Origin: Gemmatimonadota bacterium
Lineage (GTDB): Bacteria > Gemmatimonadota > Gemmatimonadetes > Gemmatimonadales > GWC2-71-9
Assembly: GCA_016720805.1 (NCBI GenBank)
Contig: JADKJZ010000002.1
Coordinates: 62,001 to 126,000, forward strand
DNA: 64,000 nucleotides
Reading direction: 5' to 3'
Shown here: positions 48,241 to 57,748 of the stretch, in pieces
How the letters are laid out: each line of letters starts with the position of its first letter
Position numbering within the stretch: position 1 is the stretch's first letter
The notes under the pieces: generated by a model
Databases searched by the model: none
The model's input: the letters and a program-made list of their open reading frames with translations, nothing else
What the model was told of the DNA's origin: nothing
Position numbers and translations under genes: made by a program

Positions 48241-49608
48241 ATGGTGATGCCGACGCGCGGAATGCTCATGCTGCTCCTCGTCCTGCCGAGCTCCGGTGCG
48301 CACGCCCTCCAGCAGGCACCACTCGCGTCCCCGGCCGCACGCCAGAGCACGGCCGTGGTCACGGTCGACACTGCCACGCGCTTTCAGCGGATGAGCGGTT
48401 GGGAGGCGAACGCGCAAGCGGGGGAGGCGGAACCGGGGTTTGTCGGCTGGCAGGCGGAACTCATGGACCTCGCGGCGAACGATCTCGGCATCAATCGCAT
48501 CCGGGTGGAGCTCCGCAGCGGTGCCGAGCACCGCGTGGATCACTACGCGCAATTCCGGGCGGGCACGATGCCGGAACCCGCCTGGGAGGCCGTCCGGTAT
48601 GCGTGGGTCAATGACAATGACGATCCCGCGACGATCAACCCGGACGGCTTCCACTGGACGGCACTCGACGAGCACCTCGATGCAACGGTCGTCCCGCTGC
48701 GGGCGCGCCTCGCGGCGCGCGGCGAGACACTCTACCTCAACCTGAACTACGTCTCCTTCGGAACCTCCACGGCGCAGCAGGACCCGGCCGAGTATGCGGA
48801 GTTGATGCTGGCGGCGTTCCAGCACATGCAGAGCCGGTACGGCTTTGTCCCCGATGCGATCGAGGTGCTCCTCGAGCCCGAGAACACCGCGTGGCGCGCA
48901 CCACGCATCGGGCAGGCGATCGCGGCGGCCGGGGCGCGGCTGGCCGCGGCAGGCTTCCACCCCGACTTCATCGCGCCGTCGGTGATGGACATGGCGAACG
49001 CCGTCCCGTTTCTCGATGAGATCGTCCAGGTGCCCGGGGCGCTGACCTACCTCAAGGAGATCGCCTACCATCGCTATGGTGGCGTCTCCGATTCCAACCT
49101 CGCGGCGATCCATGCACGTGCGGTGCAGTACGGGCTGCGGACGTCGATGCTGGAACACATCGGCAGTGATGCCGAGGATCTGTACAAGGACCTCACCATC
49201 GCCCAGGTCTCGGCCTGGCAGCAGTACACCCTCGCCTACCCGACCACCGACAACGGGGCGCAGTACTACTACATCAAGAACGGACGCCCGGTCGCGGGCC
49301 AACGCACCGAGGCCCTGCGCCAATATTTTCGCCACGTGCGGGCCGGGGCGTTTCGAGTGGGGGCCGCCAGCGACACCCCGCGTGTCCGACCCGTGGCGTT
49401 CACGAATCCGGACGGTCGGGTCGTCGTCGTGCTGCACCTGGAGCGCAGCGAAGTGCTCACCCTGAAGGGGCTGCCGGCGGGTCGCTACTACGTCGTTGCC
49501 GTGCCGGCCACCGCCGGCCTGGTCTACGCGACGGATATTCCGACCGGGGGGGACTTCGTCTTCGCGATGGGACTCCCCAGCATCGTCACGGTCTACCAAG
49601 TGCCATGA
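48241..49608 (+). CDS. Exported GH30/clan GH-A-like glycosidase, paralogue of the repeat lipoprotein C-terminus
   Basis: The 455-residue protein has a signal peptide (GMLMLLLVLPSSGAHA). It is collinear with residues 837-1256 of the large lipoprotein: FQRMSGWEANAQ, ANDLGINRIRVEL, NLNYVSFGTSTAQQ, AIEVLLEPEN (about 206-214), HPDFIAPSVMDM, AYHRYGGVS, SMLEHIGSD (Glu near 305) and SAWQQYTLAYPT. Two conserved Glu at the ends of strands fit a retaining glycosidase. A C-terminal beta-sandwich (about 385-455) follows. It is 107 bases upstream of the GT2 gene. ATG 48241 follows GGAGG closely; ATG 48247 is an alternative. Confidence 0.75.
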   Translation: MVMPTRGMLMLLLVLPSSGAHALQQAPLASPAARQSTAVVTVDTATRFQRMSGWEANAQAGEAEPGFVGWQAELMDLAANDLGINRIRVELRSGAEHRVDHYAQFRAGTMPEPAWEAVRYAWVNDNDDPATINPDGFHWTALDEHLDATVVPLRARLAARGETLYLNLNYVSFGTSTAQQDPAEYAELMLAAFQHMQSRYGFVPDAIEVLLEPENTAWRAPRIGQAIAAAGARLAAAGFHPDFIAPSVMDMANAVPFLDEIVQVPGALTYLKEIAYHRYGGVSDSNLAAIHARAVQYGLRTSMLEHIGSDAEDLYKDLTIAQVSAWQQYTLAYPTTDNGAQYYYIKNGRPVAGQRTEALRQYFRHVRAGAFRVGAASDTPRVRPVAFTNPDGRVVVVLHLERSEVLTLKGLPAGRYYVVAVPATAGLVYATDIPTGGDFVFAMGLPSIVTVYQVP

Positions 49609-49714
49609 CGCCCTCCCCGGAGCCCACCGGGGGGAGTACCTTGGGCGTTGTGGCACCCCACGTGCATCATCAACACCCAGAACTCAGCCTGCCCCGCCGT
49701 TGCCGGAGGATTGC

Positions 49715-50608
49715 GTGATCGAAGAGATCGTCGGGGATGCGTCTGCCGCTCTCCCCCGAGCCGTGAGTGTGGTGATCCCTGCCTTCAACGAGGGCGCCCA
49801 TGTTGCCGACCAGGTGCGGGCCGTCCAGGCCACGATGGCGACGAGCGGGTGGGAGTACGAGATCATCGTGGTCGACGACGGTTCGCGCGATCATACCGCC
49901 ACCGAGGCCGACGCCACCGGCGCGCGGGTGCTTCGACGGGCCATGAACCGCGGCTACGGCGCGGCGCTCAAGGTGGGGATTCGGCGGGCACGCTTCGACT
50001 GGATTCTGATCACCGATGCCGACGGGACCTACCCGGTGGAGTCCATTCCGGAACTGCTGGCCCGCGCCGAGCACAACGCAATGGTGGTCGGCGCGCGGCT
50101 CGGCAAGTCGGTCCAGATTCCGCTGATTCGCCGGCCGCCGAAGTGGTTCCTGAACCGCCTGGCGAGTTACCTCGCCGGCCAACGGCTCCCCGACATCAAC
50201 TCCGGCCTCCGCCTGATGCGGAAGTCGCTGGTCGAGCGCTACGAGTACCTCCTCCCCGACGGCTTCTCCTTCACCACGACGATCACGCTCGCCGCCGCCT
50301 GCAACGGGCACCCCTTCGAGTACATCCCGATCAACTATCACGCACGACTCGGCGAGTCGAAGATCCGCGCGCGTCATGCCTACGACTTCACCCTGCTGAT
50401 TCTGCGGATCATCGTCGTCTTCAATCCGCTCAAGGTGTTCATCCCGGTGGGCGCGATCCTCGCGGCCCTGGGGCTGGCGAAGTTCGGCTACGACATCACC
50501 AAGGACAACCTCTCCGAAAGCGCGGTGCTCGGACTGATCGGGGCGCTGGTCGTCTGGGCGGTCGGGCTCCTCGCCGACCAGAACACGCGATTCGCCAGCC
50601 GCCGTTGA
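49715..50608 (+). CDS. GT2 family glycosyltransferase with C-terminal membrane helices
   Basis: The 297-residue protein is a dolichyl-phosphate mannose/glucose synthase-type GT2: SVVIPAFNEG, EIIVVDDGSRDHT, LITDADGTYPVESIPELL (D-x-D metal site), and INSGLRLMRKSLVERY. Two C-terminal helices (FTLLILRIIVVFNPLKVFI and VLGLIGALVVWAVGLL) anchor it to the membrane. It probably loads a sugar onto a polyprenyl phosphate, which the GT39-type enzyme could use. GTG 49715 has GGAGG about 6 bases upstream. The stop overlaps the next start (TTGA). Confidence 0.9.
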   Translation: MIEEIVGDASAALPRAVSVVIPAFNEGAHVADQVRAVQATMATSGWEYEIIVVDDGSRDHTATEADATGARVLRRAMNRGYGAALKVGIRRARFDWILITDADGTYPVESIPELLARAEHNAMVVGARLGKSVQIPLIRRPPKWFLNRLASYLAGQRLPDINSGLRLMRKSLVERYEYLLPDGFSFTTTITLAAACNGHPFEYIPINYHARLGESKIRARHAYDFTLLILRIIVVFNPLKVFIPVGAILAALGLAKFGYDITKDNLSESAVLGLIGALVVWAVGLLADQNTRFASRR

Positions 50609-51573
50609 AGCCCTGGCTCAAGGCGACCATCAGCGTCGCGCTGCTTGCCCTGCTCCTCGTGCTGTTGCCGTGGGGACAAGTGCGCGATGCGATCGGTCGA
50701 CTGCCACCGCGCGTCTGGGCCGGCGTCGCGGCCGGATTCATCCTCGGCCACGCGCTCGGGATCTTCAAGTGGCGGCTCTTCGTCAATGCGGCCGGTGCGG
50801 GACTCACCCGGATCGACGCGACGCTCTGCTATGCCGCTGGTCTCTTCGCCAACCTCTGCCTGCCCAGCATCGTCGGCGGTGACGTGTTGCGGATCGCCCT
50901 CGCGGGGCGACTGACCAAGCGGCCCGAGGCCGCGTTGTGGGGCGGCATCATGGATCGCCTCACCGACATGCTGGCGTTGGCGCTGCTGGTGACCGGTGGG
51001 GCGTTGATGGCCCGCACGCAGCTCGACGGCTGGACCGGCGAGGTGCTCGGCATCACGCTCATGGTCGGGGTCGGGCTGGTGGTGCTCGCCCTGCCGCTCA
51101 CCCTGCGGCGGCCGCTCGCGCGCTGGCCGCGCCGATTGCGGCGCCCGGTCGGTCGCGGGCTGGTCGGGCTTCGCCAGCTCCGGCGGCGGCCAGGGACCGC
51201 GCTCCTCGGGCTCTCCCTCTCGCTGCTGATCCAGGGCAGCTTCGTGCTCCTCAACGCCTGGCTCGGGCGGAATGTCGGGATCCACGTCGGCCTGGCCGTC
51301 TGGTTCCTCGTCTGGCCGCTGGCGAAGATCGCGTCGCTCATGCCGATCTCGCTGGGTGGTCTCGCCGTGCGCGAGGCCAGTCTGGCCGCCCTGCTGGTGC
51401 CCTTCGGGGTACCGGTCGCGTACAGTGTCGTCTGCTCACTGCTGTGGCAATCCGTCCTGATCGTCGGGGGTCTCTTCGGCGGGCTGGTATGGCTTGTGCT
51501 CCATCGTTCGCGTCGCATCAGCTTCGGCGTGAGCCATGGGAACATCAGCGTGACGGAGACGAAGGGGGAGTAG
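50605..51573 (+). CDS. AglD/LPG_synthase_TM flippase-like membrane protein
   Basis: The 322-residue protein has about eight helices and the features of the lysylphosphatidylglycerol synthase TM / UPF0104 family: VWAGVAAGFILGHALGIFKW, LFANLCLPSIVGGDVLRIAL, GGIMDRLTDMLALALLVTGG and SLMPISLGGLAVREASLAAL. Such proteins flip or bind lipid-linked sugars in several glycan systems. It starts at TTG 50605, sharing TTGA with the stop of the GT2 gene; its own stop overlaps the next start by one base. Confidence 0.85.
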   Translation: MKPWLKATISVALLALLLVLLPWGQVRDAIGRLPPRVWAGVAAGFILGHALGIFKWRLFVNAAGAGLTRIDATLCYAAGLFANLCLPSIVGGDVLRIALAGRLTKRPEAALWGGIMDRLTDMLALALLVTGGALMARTQLDGWTGEVLGITLMVGVGLVVLALPLTLRRPLARWPRRLRRPVGRGLVGLRQLRRRPGTALLGLSLSLLIQGSFVLLNAWLGRNVGIHVGLAVWFLVWPLAKIASLMPISLGGLAVREASLAALLVPFGVPVAYSVVCSLLWQSVLIVGGLFGGLVWLVLHRSRRISFGVSHGNISVTETKGE

Positions 51574-53000
51574 TGAGCGCAGGGGCACATCGGGTGGTCA
51601 TTCTCGGGGCCGGGCCGGCAGGGGTCGGCGCGGCCTATCGTCTGCGGCAGGATGCCCGAGCCGAGGTGACGGTGCTCGAGCAGCACGACGTGCCAGGTGG
51701 AAACGCCGGCAGCTTCGAGTTTGGCGGCATGCGCGTCGACTTCGGCAGCCACCGCTTGCACCCGGCCTGCGATCCCGAGATTCTGGCCGACATTCGCGGC
51801 TTTTTGGGCGATGACCTCCGTGACCGTCCGCGCCATGGTCGGATCGGCCTGCGCGGCCGGTGGATCCATTTCCCGTTGAAGCCGATCGACCTGCTGGTCC
51901 GCCTCGACCCGGGCTTCGCGCTCGGGACGCTGCGCGACATGATCAGCAAGCCGTTCCGCGCGGCGCCCGCGGGCGACAGCTTCGGCGACGTGCTGATGGC
52001 CAATCTCGGTCCGACCATCTGCGAGTCGTTCTACTTCCCCTATGCGCGCAAGATCTGGGGTCGCGAGCCGACGGCGCTCTCCGGGATCCAGGCGCGTCGG
52101 CGAGTCTCCGCGGGTTCGTTCCTGAAGCTCGCGCGCAAGGTGCTCTCCGCCGTGCCGGGGCTCAAGCCACCGGGGGCGGGGCGTTTCTTCTATCCCGCGA
52201 AGGGCTTCGGACAGATCACCGAGGCGTATGCCTCCGCCGCGACGACGCTCGGGGCGGATCTGCGATACGGCCGCCGGGTGACTCGACTGGTCCCCCCTGC
52301 CACGGACACGGATCCGTGGGTGATCGAGATGACCTCCGATCAGGGCGCGGAGCGCATCGAGGCAGATCAGTTGTGGTCGACGATTCCGGTTGCGCTGCTG
52401 GCGCGCCTGATCGGCACCGGTGTGCCCGAGACGGTCCACGAGGCCGCCGCGAAGCTCGAATCCCGGGCGATGTTGCTCATCTACCTCTCGCTGCCGGTGC
52501 CGTCGTTCACTGAATACGACGCGCACTACTTTCCGGGCGCGAATATCCGGATCACGCGGCTGTCCGAGCCGAAGAACTATCCCGGCCTCGGACAACCCCC
52601 GGAGCGCACTGTGCTCTGCGCCGAGCTCCCGTGCGGTCCCGGCGATCCGTGGTGGACCATGGATGACGCCGCGCTGGGTGCCCTGGTCGCCGAGGACCTC
52701 GCGACGGCAGGTGTTCCGCTGCCCGTTGCGCCGACCGCCGTGCTCGTCCGCCGTCTCCCGCAGGCCTACCCGGTCTACACCACCGGCTACGAGCGGTGGT
52801 TCGGCATCCTCGATCAGTGGGTGGAGAGTCTCCCGCGGCTGTTGAGCTACGGTCGGCAGGGGCTGTTCGCGCACGACAACACTCACCACGCGCTGGCGAT
52901 GGCGTACGCTGCCTCGGACTGTCTGGATCCGGATGGCTTCGATCAAGTCCGCTGGCGTGCGCATCGGGCGATCTTCGACACGCACGTCGTCGAGGATTGA
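51573..53000 (+). CDS. FAD-dependent oxidoreductase, UDP-galactopyranose-mutase/amine-oxidase-like
   Basis: The 475-residue protein has an N-terminal FAD-binding Rossmann motif (VVILGAGPAGVGAAYRL, then TVLEQHDVPGGNAG) followed by FGGMRVDFGSHRLHP, RGRWIHFPLKP, FYFPYARKIWG and GRFFYPAKGFGQITEAYA. The layout matches the group of UDP-galactopyranose mutase/protoporphyrinogen-oxidase-like enzymes often placed in glycan clusters. A C-terminal FAD contact is at FAHDNTHHALAMAYAASD. GTG 51573 overlaps the previous stop (TAGTG). The nearby GT2 and flippase suggest work on a sugar nucleotide or polyprenyl sugar. Confidence 0.8.
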   Translation: MSAGAHRVVILGAGPAGVGAAYRLRQDARAEVTVLEQHDVPGGNAGSFEFGGMRVDFGSHRLHPACDPEILADIRGFLGDDLRDRPRHGRIGLRGRWIHFPLKPIDLLVRLDPGFALGTLRDMISKPFRAAPAGDSFGDVLMANLGPTICESFYFPYARKIWGREPTALSGIQARRRVSAGSFLKLARKVLSAVPGLKPPGAGRFFYPAKGFGQITEAYASAATTLGADLRYGRRVTRLVPPATDTDPWVIEMTSDQGAERIEADQLWSTIPVALLARLIGTGVPETVHEAAAKLESRAMLLIYLSLPVPSFTEYDAHYFPGANIRITRLSEPKNYPGLGQPPERTVLCAELPCGPGDPWWTMDDAALGALVAEDLATAGVPLPVAPTAVLVRRLPQAYPVYTTGYERWFGILDQWVESLPRLLSYGRQGLFAHDNTHHALAMAYAASDCLDPDGFDQVRWRAHRAIFDTHVVED

Positions 53001-54529
53001 TGCCCGGCCGTGCACGCATGGCCCGTCGGGCACTCGTACGGGTGGCCAGTCCCGCCGCTGTCCTCTTCGGGATCGGCATGCTCGCCGCGTTCGGTCACAG
53101 CCCCGGAATCGCGTCGCAACGCATCATACCGTCGGAGGAGCGGACGGTCCTGGTCGGCGCAACGCTGATCGACGGCAATGGCGGCGCCCCGATGGCTGGT
53201 GCCCGAATCGTCATTCAGCACGGGCTGTTCGCCTGCGTCTCCGGCCCGGCGGGGTGCCCGAGCCGTCCCGGCGACCATGAACTCGATCTGGCCGGGCAGT
53301 GGATCACGCCGGGGCTGATCGACACCCATGTCCACCTCCCCTTCGCGGGCCCGCTCTCCGGGTTGATGCGAGCGCAACGGCTTCGTTTCGCGCTCGGCAT
53401 CACGACGGTGCGCGACGCGGGCTCACGGTCCACCAACGAACTGCTCGCCGCTCGGACGCTGGCGGAGCATGCGACATCGCCGATCCCACGGATCGTCGTC
53501 GCTTCGCGCGTCGAGGAAGCCGACGCCACGCGCTTGCAGGTGCCGCTTGGGGCACCCGTGGTCGAGCGATTGGCGGCACTCGGTGTCGAGGCGATCAAGA
53601 TCAAGCCGCCATTCGACCACGAGATCTGGCGCGAGGAGATACGTGCCGCACGCCGTGCCGGTATTCCCGCGTTCGGGCACACCTGGGCGGGGCAGACGGA
53701 GGACTTCACCCGCGACGCCATCGCGGAAGGGATCAGCGGCATCAGCCATATCATGGGATTGGTGCTCGCCGTGCAACCGGCCGGCGCGAAGTTGATCCCG
53801 CCGGGGTCGGAGGATGCCTTCTGGCAATGGGAGAAGGCGCTCTGGCTCACCATCGATTCCGCCCGGGTCGATACCCTGTTCCGCGAGATGATCGCCGCCA
53901 ACGTCTGGCTCGAACCGACACTGGCGAGCGAGTATCACTTCGGGAGGCCGCTCCTGCCGCCCCGTCAGACGGAGTTTCTCGATGCGGCGCCGAGCCTGCG
54001 TGCGCTGCTGCTGGGCGGAGGCCCGACCGGGTTGCGTCCCGCGCCGGTCTTTCCGGAAGCGTGGCCGCGGCAGGCGGCGTTCGTGCGCGAATTCGTCCGG
54101 CGGGGCGGGATCGTGGTGGCCGGCTCGGATGGGCTCGCGCCGGGCATCGACCTCCACGAGGAGATCGCCCTGATTGGCGAGGCGACCGGCTCGCCGATGA
54201 TCGGACTTCAGGCCGCGACCCGGAATGCCGCGATGGCCCTCAATCACCCTGAGGTCGGGACGATCGTGTTGGGGCAAGTCGGGGATGCGGTGATCTATCC
54301 GCGGGACCCGCTGGAGACGTCCGGCGGGACCCTCCTGCCCAACCGGGTAATCAAGGGAGGCGTGTTCTTCGACGGCGATTCGCTGCGCGCGGAATTTCGC
54401 GAAGAGTACGACGACCGAGTGCAACTGGCGTGGCGCTCCCGTGGGTGGCGCCTGGCGCAGTGGAGCGCAGGGATCATCGCGCTGCTCAGTGTGCTCTACC
54501 TGCCGCTTCGGGTCTTTCGCCAGCGCTGA
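53000..54529 (+). CDS. Membrane-anchored amidohydrolase family protein
   Basis: The 509-residue protein has an N-terminal helix (PAAVLFGIGMLAAFGHSPG) and a C-terminal helix (LAQWSAGIIALLSVLYLPLR). In between is a metal-dependent amidohydrolase: TLIDGNGGAPMAGARI, LIDTHVHLPF with H-x-H, FGHTWAGQTED, GISGISHIMG and IVVAGSDGLAPG with the Asp ligand. The substrate is unknown. It starts at ATG 53000 with a one-base overlap and closes the plus-strand operon that began at 48241 or 49715. Confidence 0.85.
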   Translation: MPGRARMARRALVRVASPAAVLFGIGMLAAFGHSPGIASQRIIPSEERTVLVGATLIDGNGGAPMAGARIVIQHGLFACVSGPAGCPSRPGDHELDLAGQWITPGLIDTHVHLPFAGPLSGLMRAQRLRFALGITTVRDAGSRSTNELLAARTLAEHATSPIPRIVVASRVEEADATRLQVPLGAPVVERLAALGVEAIKIKPPFDHEIWREEIRAARRAGIPAFGHTWAGQTEDFTRDAIAEGISGISHIMGLVLAVQPAGAKLIPPGSEDAFWQWEKALWLTIDSARVDTLFREMIAANVWLEPTLASEYHFGRPLLPPRQTEFLDAAPSLRALLLGGGPTGLRPAPVFPEAWPRQAAFVREFVRRGGIVVAGSDGLAPGIDLHEEIALIGEATGSPMIGLQAATRNAAMALNHPEVGTIVLGQVGDAVIYPRDPLETSGGTLLPNRVIKGGVFFDGDSLRAEFREEYDDRVQLAWRSRGWRLAQWSAGIIALLSVLYLPLRVFRQR

Positions 54530-54553
54530 TCGCTGAGGCAATTGCAGGCGGTA

Positions 54554-55780
54554 TCACTCACGCACGAGGGGCGCTGCGTCGGAGGAGAGCCTCGGTCCGG
54601 TGTCCGCGCCGGCCGGCGGCAGTTCCGGCGCATCGTAGGTCGGCACCGGCGTCCCGAGCACCAGTCCGGGAAGGATCGTGTTCAGCAGCGTGTAGACGAT
54701 CAGTGCGCCGAAGAGCGTCGAGGGCAGTGCGAACTGGTCGCGCAGGATTCCCGCAAGCACGAGCGTGAAAACCAGTGTCGGCAGCATCGGCACCGCAACG
54801 CGGATGCTTCGCCGCGCGGTCTCGCCGAGGGCCGCGCGTCGGTGGAGCATGACGGCCCCCATCCGAATCGGCAGCACGACCACGGCCAGCCCCACGCCAT
54901 ACAGCAGCGCCTCGAGGGTGAAATCCTCGGCGCGCATCCGCGTCCCGGCCACGAAGAAGTAGAACGGGGCGAAGAAGGAGGCGAAGACCTCCACCGCGTG
55001 CAGCATCCGCTCGGAGGCCATTGCCGGCAACGCCTCGCGAAAGCGCCGCGCGGCGATGCCCACCACGAACGCGCCGACGAGGTAGTACACGCCGAGGGCG
55101 CGCGTCGCGTACGCCACCACGACCGCCATCATCAGCAGGAAGGCGAACTCCGACTTCGGGGCCCAGGGGGCGATCCGCACCGCAAAGAGGCGGAAGATCG
55201 GCGGCAGGATCGCGATGAGGCTACCGAGCGCGAGTGTCGCCAGGCCGAAGCGGGCCACGCTAGTGGACTGCAGCACGACGAAAAGCAGGACCAGCGCCAG
55301 GATCTCGGTCGCGATCGCCTTTCCCTTGACCCAGAACTGCTCGTCGGCATCGAGCCCGAAGGAGGGCAGCGAATCGAGGATGAAGCCGGTCGACGGAATC
55401 AGGATCGCGATGGCGAAGAGGATTCCGGGCCGTGGATCAAGCGAAAAGGCGTGCGTGGCGATGAACGCCACCAACGCGATGAGCCCGACCCGAATGGCGA
55501 GGTGCTGGCCGAGGATCACCGCGTGCCGACGCAGCGCGAGCAGGTCGACTTCGAGTCCGGCAAAGAGGAAGAGCGCAACGATGCCGAAGGACGCCAGCAG
55601 GTGCAATGTCTCGTTGTGGTCGAAGAGGTCGAAGCCGATTGCGGCCGCCGTGCCGAGCCCGAAACTGGTGACCGCGGTGGGGATCCGCCACCGCAACAGC
55701 ACGCGTGGCACCACGAACAATCCGAACAACAGGACGACGTAGCCGAGCTCCGAGTCGAACAGGGTACGAAGGGCGTCCAT
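54554..55780 (-). CDS. Kef/CPA2-type cation:proton antiporter
   Basis: The 408-residue protein has about twelve helices with GYVVLLFGLFVVPRVLLRW, LHLLASFGIVALFLFAGLEVD (CPA2 Glu/Asp pair), IAILIPSTGFILDSLP and GVYYLVGAFVVGIAARRF. There is no C-terminal RCK/TrkA-N domain, so regulation by nucleotide binding is not expected. It exchanges K+ or Na+ for protons. The ATG at 55780 marks the start; the longer frame upstream is without similarity. Confidence 0.88.
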   Translation of the reverse strand: MDALRTLFDSELGYVVLLFGLFVVPRVLLRWRIPTAVTSFGLGTAAAIGFDLFDHNETLHLLASFGIVALFLFAGLEVDLLALRRHAVILGQHLAIRVGLIALVAFIATHAFSLDPRPGILFAIAILIPSTGFILDSLPSFGLDADEQFWVKGKAIATEILALVLLFVVLQSTSVARFGLATLALGSLIAILPPIFRLFAVRIAPWAPKSEFAFLLMMAVVVAYATRALGVYYLVGAFVVGIAARRFREALPAMASERMLHAVEVFASFFAPFYFFVAGTRMRAEDFTLEALLYGVGLAVVVLPIRMGAVMLHRRAALGETARRSIRVAVPMLPTLVFTLVLAGILRDQFALPSTLFGALIVYTLLNTILPGLVLGTPVPTYDAPELPPAGADTGPRLSSDAAPLVRE

Positions 55781-55950
55781 GGCGATGTCCGGTCGGAGGA
55801 TGATGCACGGCACCGGGATGGGTACCACGCGGGGGCAGCCAGCAGAATAGCAGGTGTTACCCGCCACCGGAGTCCTGCGATCCAGTTGCCCCAGCCCGGC
55901 CGCTCGCCTACCATTTTTGACGCAGTCCACCCCCACCCCTGGAAGTCGCC

Positions 55951-57723
55951 ATGCGTCGTGCCGCTCTCTCCATTGCCAGCGCCCTGCTCCTCGCCGCGCC
56001 GTCGCTGTCGGCGCAGCAGCCCACCTTCCCAACCAACGATGCGGTGCTCAAGCGCATCTGGGCCGTCGGCATGGACAGCTCGAAGCTCGAGCCGCTCGCC
56101 GTGGCCCTCTTCGACTCCATCGGCCCGCGCCTCACCGGCAGCCCAGGCATCAAGGCCGCCAGCAACTGGGCCATCGCCCAGTACAAGTCGTGGGGGATCG
56201 ACGCCAAACAGGATGTCTACGGCACCTGGCGCGGCTGGCGGCGTGGCGTGTCGCACATCGACCTGGTCGCACCGCGCGTGCGCTCGCTCGAAGGGACGAT
56301 GCTGGCATGGAGCCCCGGGACCGGGGTCAAGCCGGTGCGCGCCGAGGTGATCACGCTGCCGAAGTTTGCCGACAGCACCGAGTTCGTGAAGTGGCTGCCG
56401 CAGGCACGCGGGAAGATCGTGATGCTCTCGCCGGCGTGGCCGACCTGCCGCCCGTCGGAGGACTGGCTCCGCTTCGGGACGGTGGCGTCGAAGGCGCGGC
56501 TCGACACGATGGTGACGGCAATGCAGCGGGAGTGGGCGGTGGACCCCGACAGCAGCAAGCTCTACCGCGGCACCGGCAAGTCGATGGGCCTCGGCACCGG
56601 CACCCTCGGCATGCGGCTGGAGCAGGCCGGCGTCGTCGGGATGGTGACGTCGCGCAACAAGCTGAGCGGCTTCGGGTTGCCGCCGGCCGGCCCCGGTCGT
56701 GGCGGCGCCGGGGGTCGTGGCGGCGCGGGCGGCGGTGGCGGTGCGCCCGCTGGCGCGGATGGCAGCATGCGAGGTGGCGGTGCAGCGGCCTCCTTGAGCG
56801 CGGGGATTCCGGCCGCGCTCGGCAGCGGCGGCTGGGGTTCGATCGAAATCTTCGAGACCTACAACAAGATCGCGCCGGCCGTGACCCTCTCGTGCGAGGA
56901 CTATGCACTGGTCTGGCGGCTCGCCGAGAGCGGGATGAAGCCGAGGATGCGGATCGAGGCTGACGCGACGCTGCTCGGTGAAGTGCCGGCCTTCAACACC
57001 ATCGCGACGATCCGCGGGACCGAGAAGCCGGATGAGTATGTCATCCTCTCGGCACACTTCGATTCGTGGGATGGCTCGTCCGGCGCGACCGACAACGGCA
57101 CCGGCACGCTGATGTCGATGGAAGCGATGCGGATCCTGAAGAAGGTGTATCCGAATCCGAAGCGGACGATCATCGTCGGCCACTGGGCCAGCGAGGAGCA
57201 GGGACTCAACGGCTCGCGCGCCTTCGCGAAGGACCATCCCGAGGTGATGAAGGGGCTGCAGGCGCTCTTCAACCAGGACAACGGCACCGGGCGCGTCACC
57301 GGGCTGTCGGCGGCCGGCGTGACCAACATCGGGCCGCACCTGAAGGAGTGGTACAGCAAGCTGCCGTCGTTCTTCACCGACAGCATGAGCCAGAACGCCG
57401 TCTCGTGGAGTTTCCGCGACGTGCCGACCGGGAACCCGGGCGGGACCGACGGTGCGGTGTTCGCCTGTTACGGCACGCCGTCGATCGGGATGAACGCGGT
57501 GGGGTGGAACTACGGCGCCTACACCTGGCACACCAACCGCGACACCTACGACAAGGTTGTCTTCGACGATCTCAAGCACAACGCGACGCTGGCGGCGATG
57601 ATGGCGTATCTGGCGTCGGAAGACCCGACCTTCATTGATCGCACCAAGTCGCCGGGGACGTGGCCGGCCGACTGGCCCGCCAACTGCGGCGACGCGCCGC
57701 GGAAGACGAAGCCGCGGTACTAG
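55951..57723 (+). CDS. Exported M28 family metallopeptidase
   Basis: The 590-residue protein has a signal peptide (ALSIASALLLAAPSLSAQ). The di-zinc M28 core is complete: VILSAHFDSWDGSSGATDNG (His and Asp ligands), VGHWASEEQGLNGS (catalytic Glu pair), FNQDNGTGR (Asp ligand) and TWHTNRDTYDK (final His). A PA-type domain precedes it and carries a Gly-rich, low-complexity insertion at about residues 248-278 (GRGGAGGRGGAGGGGG). It degrades peptides outside the cell. The start ATG 55951 begins the signal directly. Confidence 0.9.
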   Translation: MRRAALSIASALLLAAPSLSAQQPTFPTNDAVLKRIWAVGMDSSKLEPLAVALFDSIGPRLTGSPGIKAASNWAIAQYKSWGIDAKQDVYGTWRGWRRGVSHIDLVAPRVRSLEGTMLAWSPGTGVKPVRAEVITLPKFADSTEFVKWLPQARGKIVMLSPAWPTCRPSEDWLRFGTVASKARLDTMVTAMQREWAVDPDSSKLYRGTGKSMGLGTGTLGMRLEQAGVVGMVTSRNKLSGFGLPPAGPGRGGAGGRGGAGGGGGAPAGADGSMRGGGAAASLSAGIPAALGSGGWGSIEIFETYNKIAPAVTLSCEDYALVWRLAESGMKPRMRIEADATLLGEVPAFNTIATIRGTEKPDEYVILSAHFDSWDGSSGATDNGTGTLMSMEAMRILKKVYPNPKRTIIVGHWASEEQGLNGSRAFAKDHPEVMKGLQALFNQDNGTGRVTGLSAAGVTNIGPHLKEWYSKLPSFFTDSMSQNAVSWSFRDVPTGNPGGTDGAVFACYGTPSIGMNAVGWNYGAYTWHTNRDTYDKVVFDDLKHNATLAAMMAYLASEDPTFIDRTKSPGTWPADWPANCGDAPRKTKPRY

Positions 57724-57748
57724 GCTCGGCAGGGTCGTACGCAGGACC

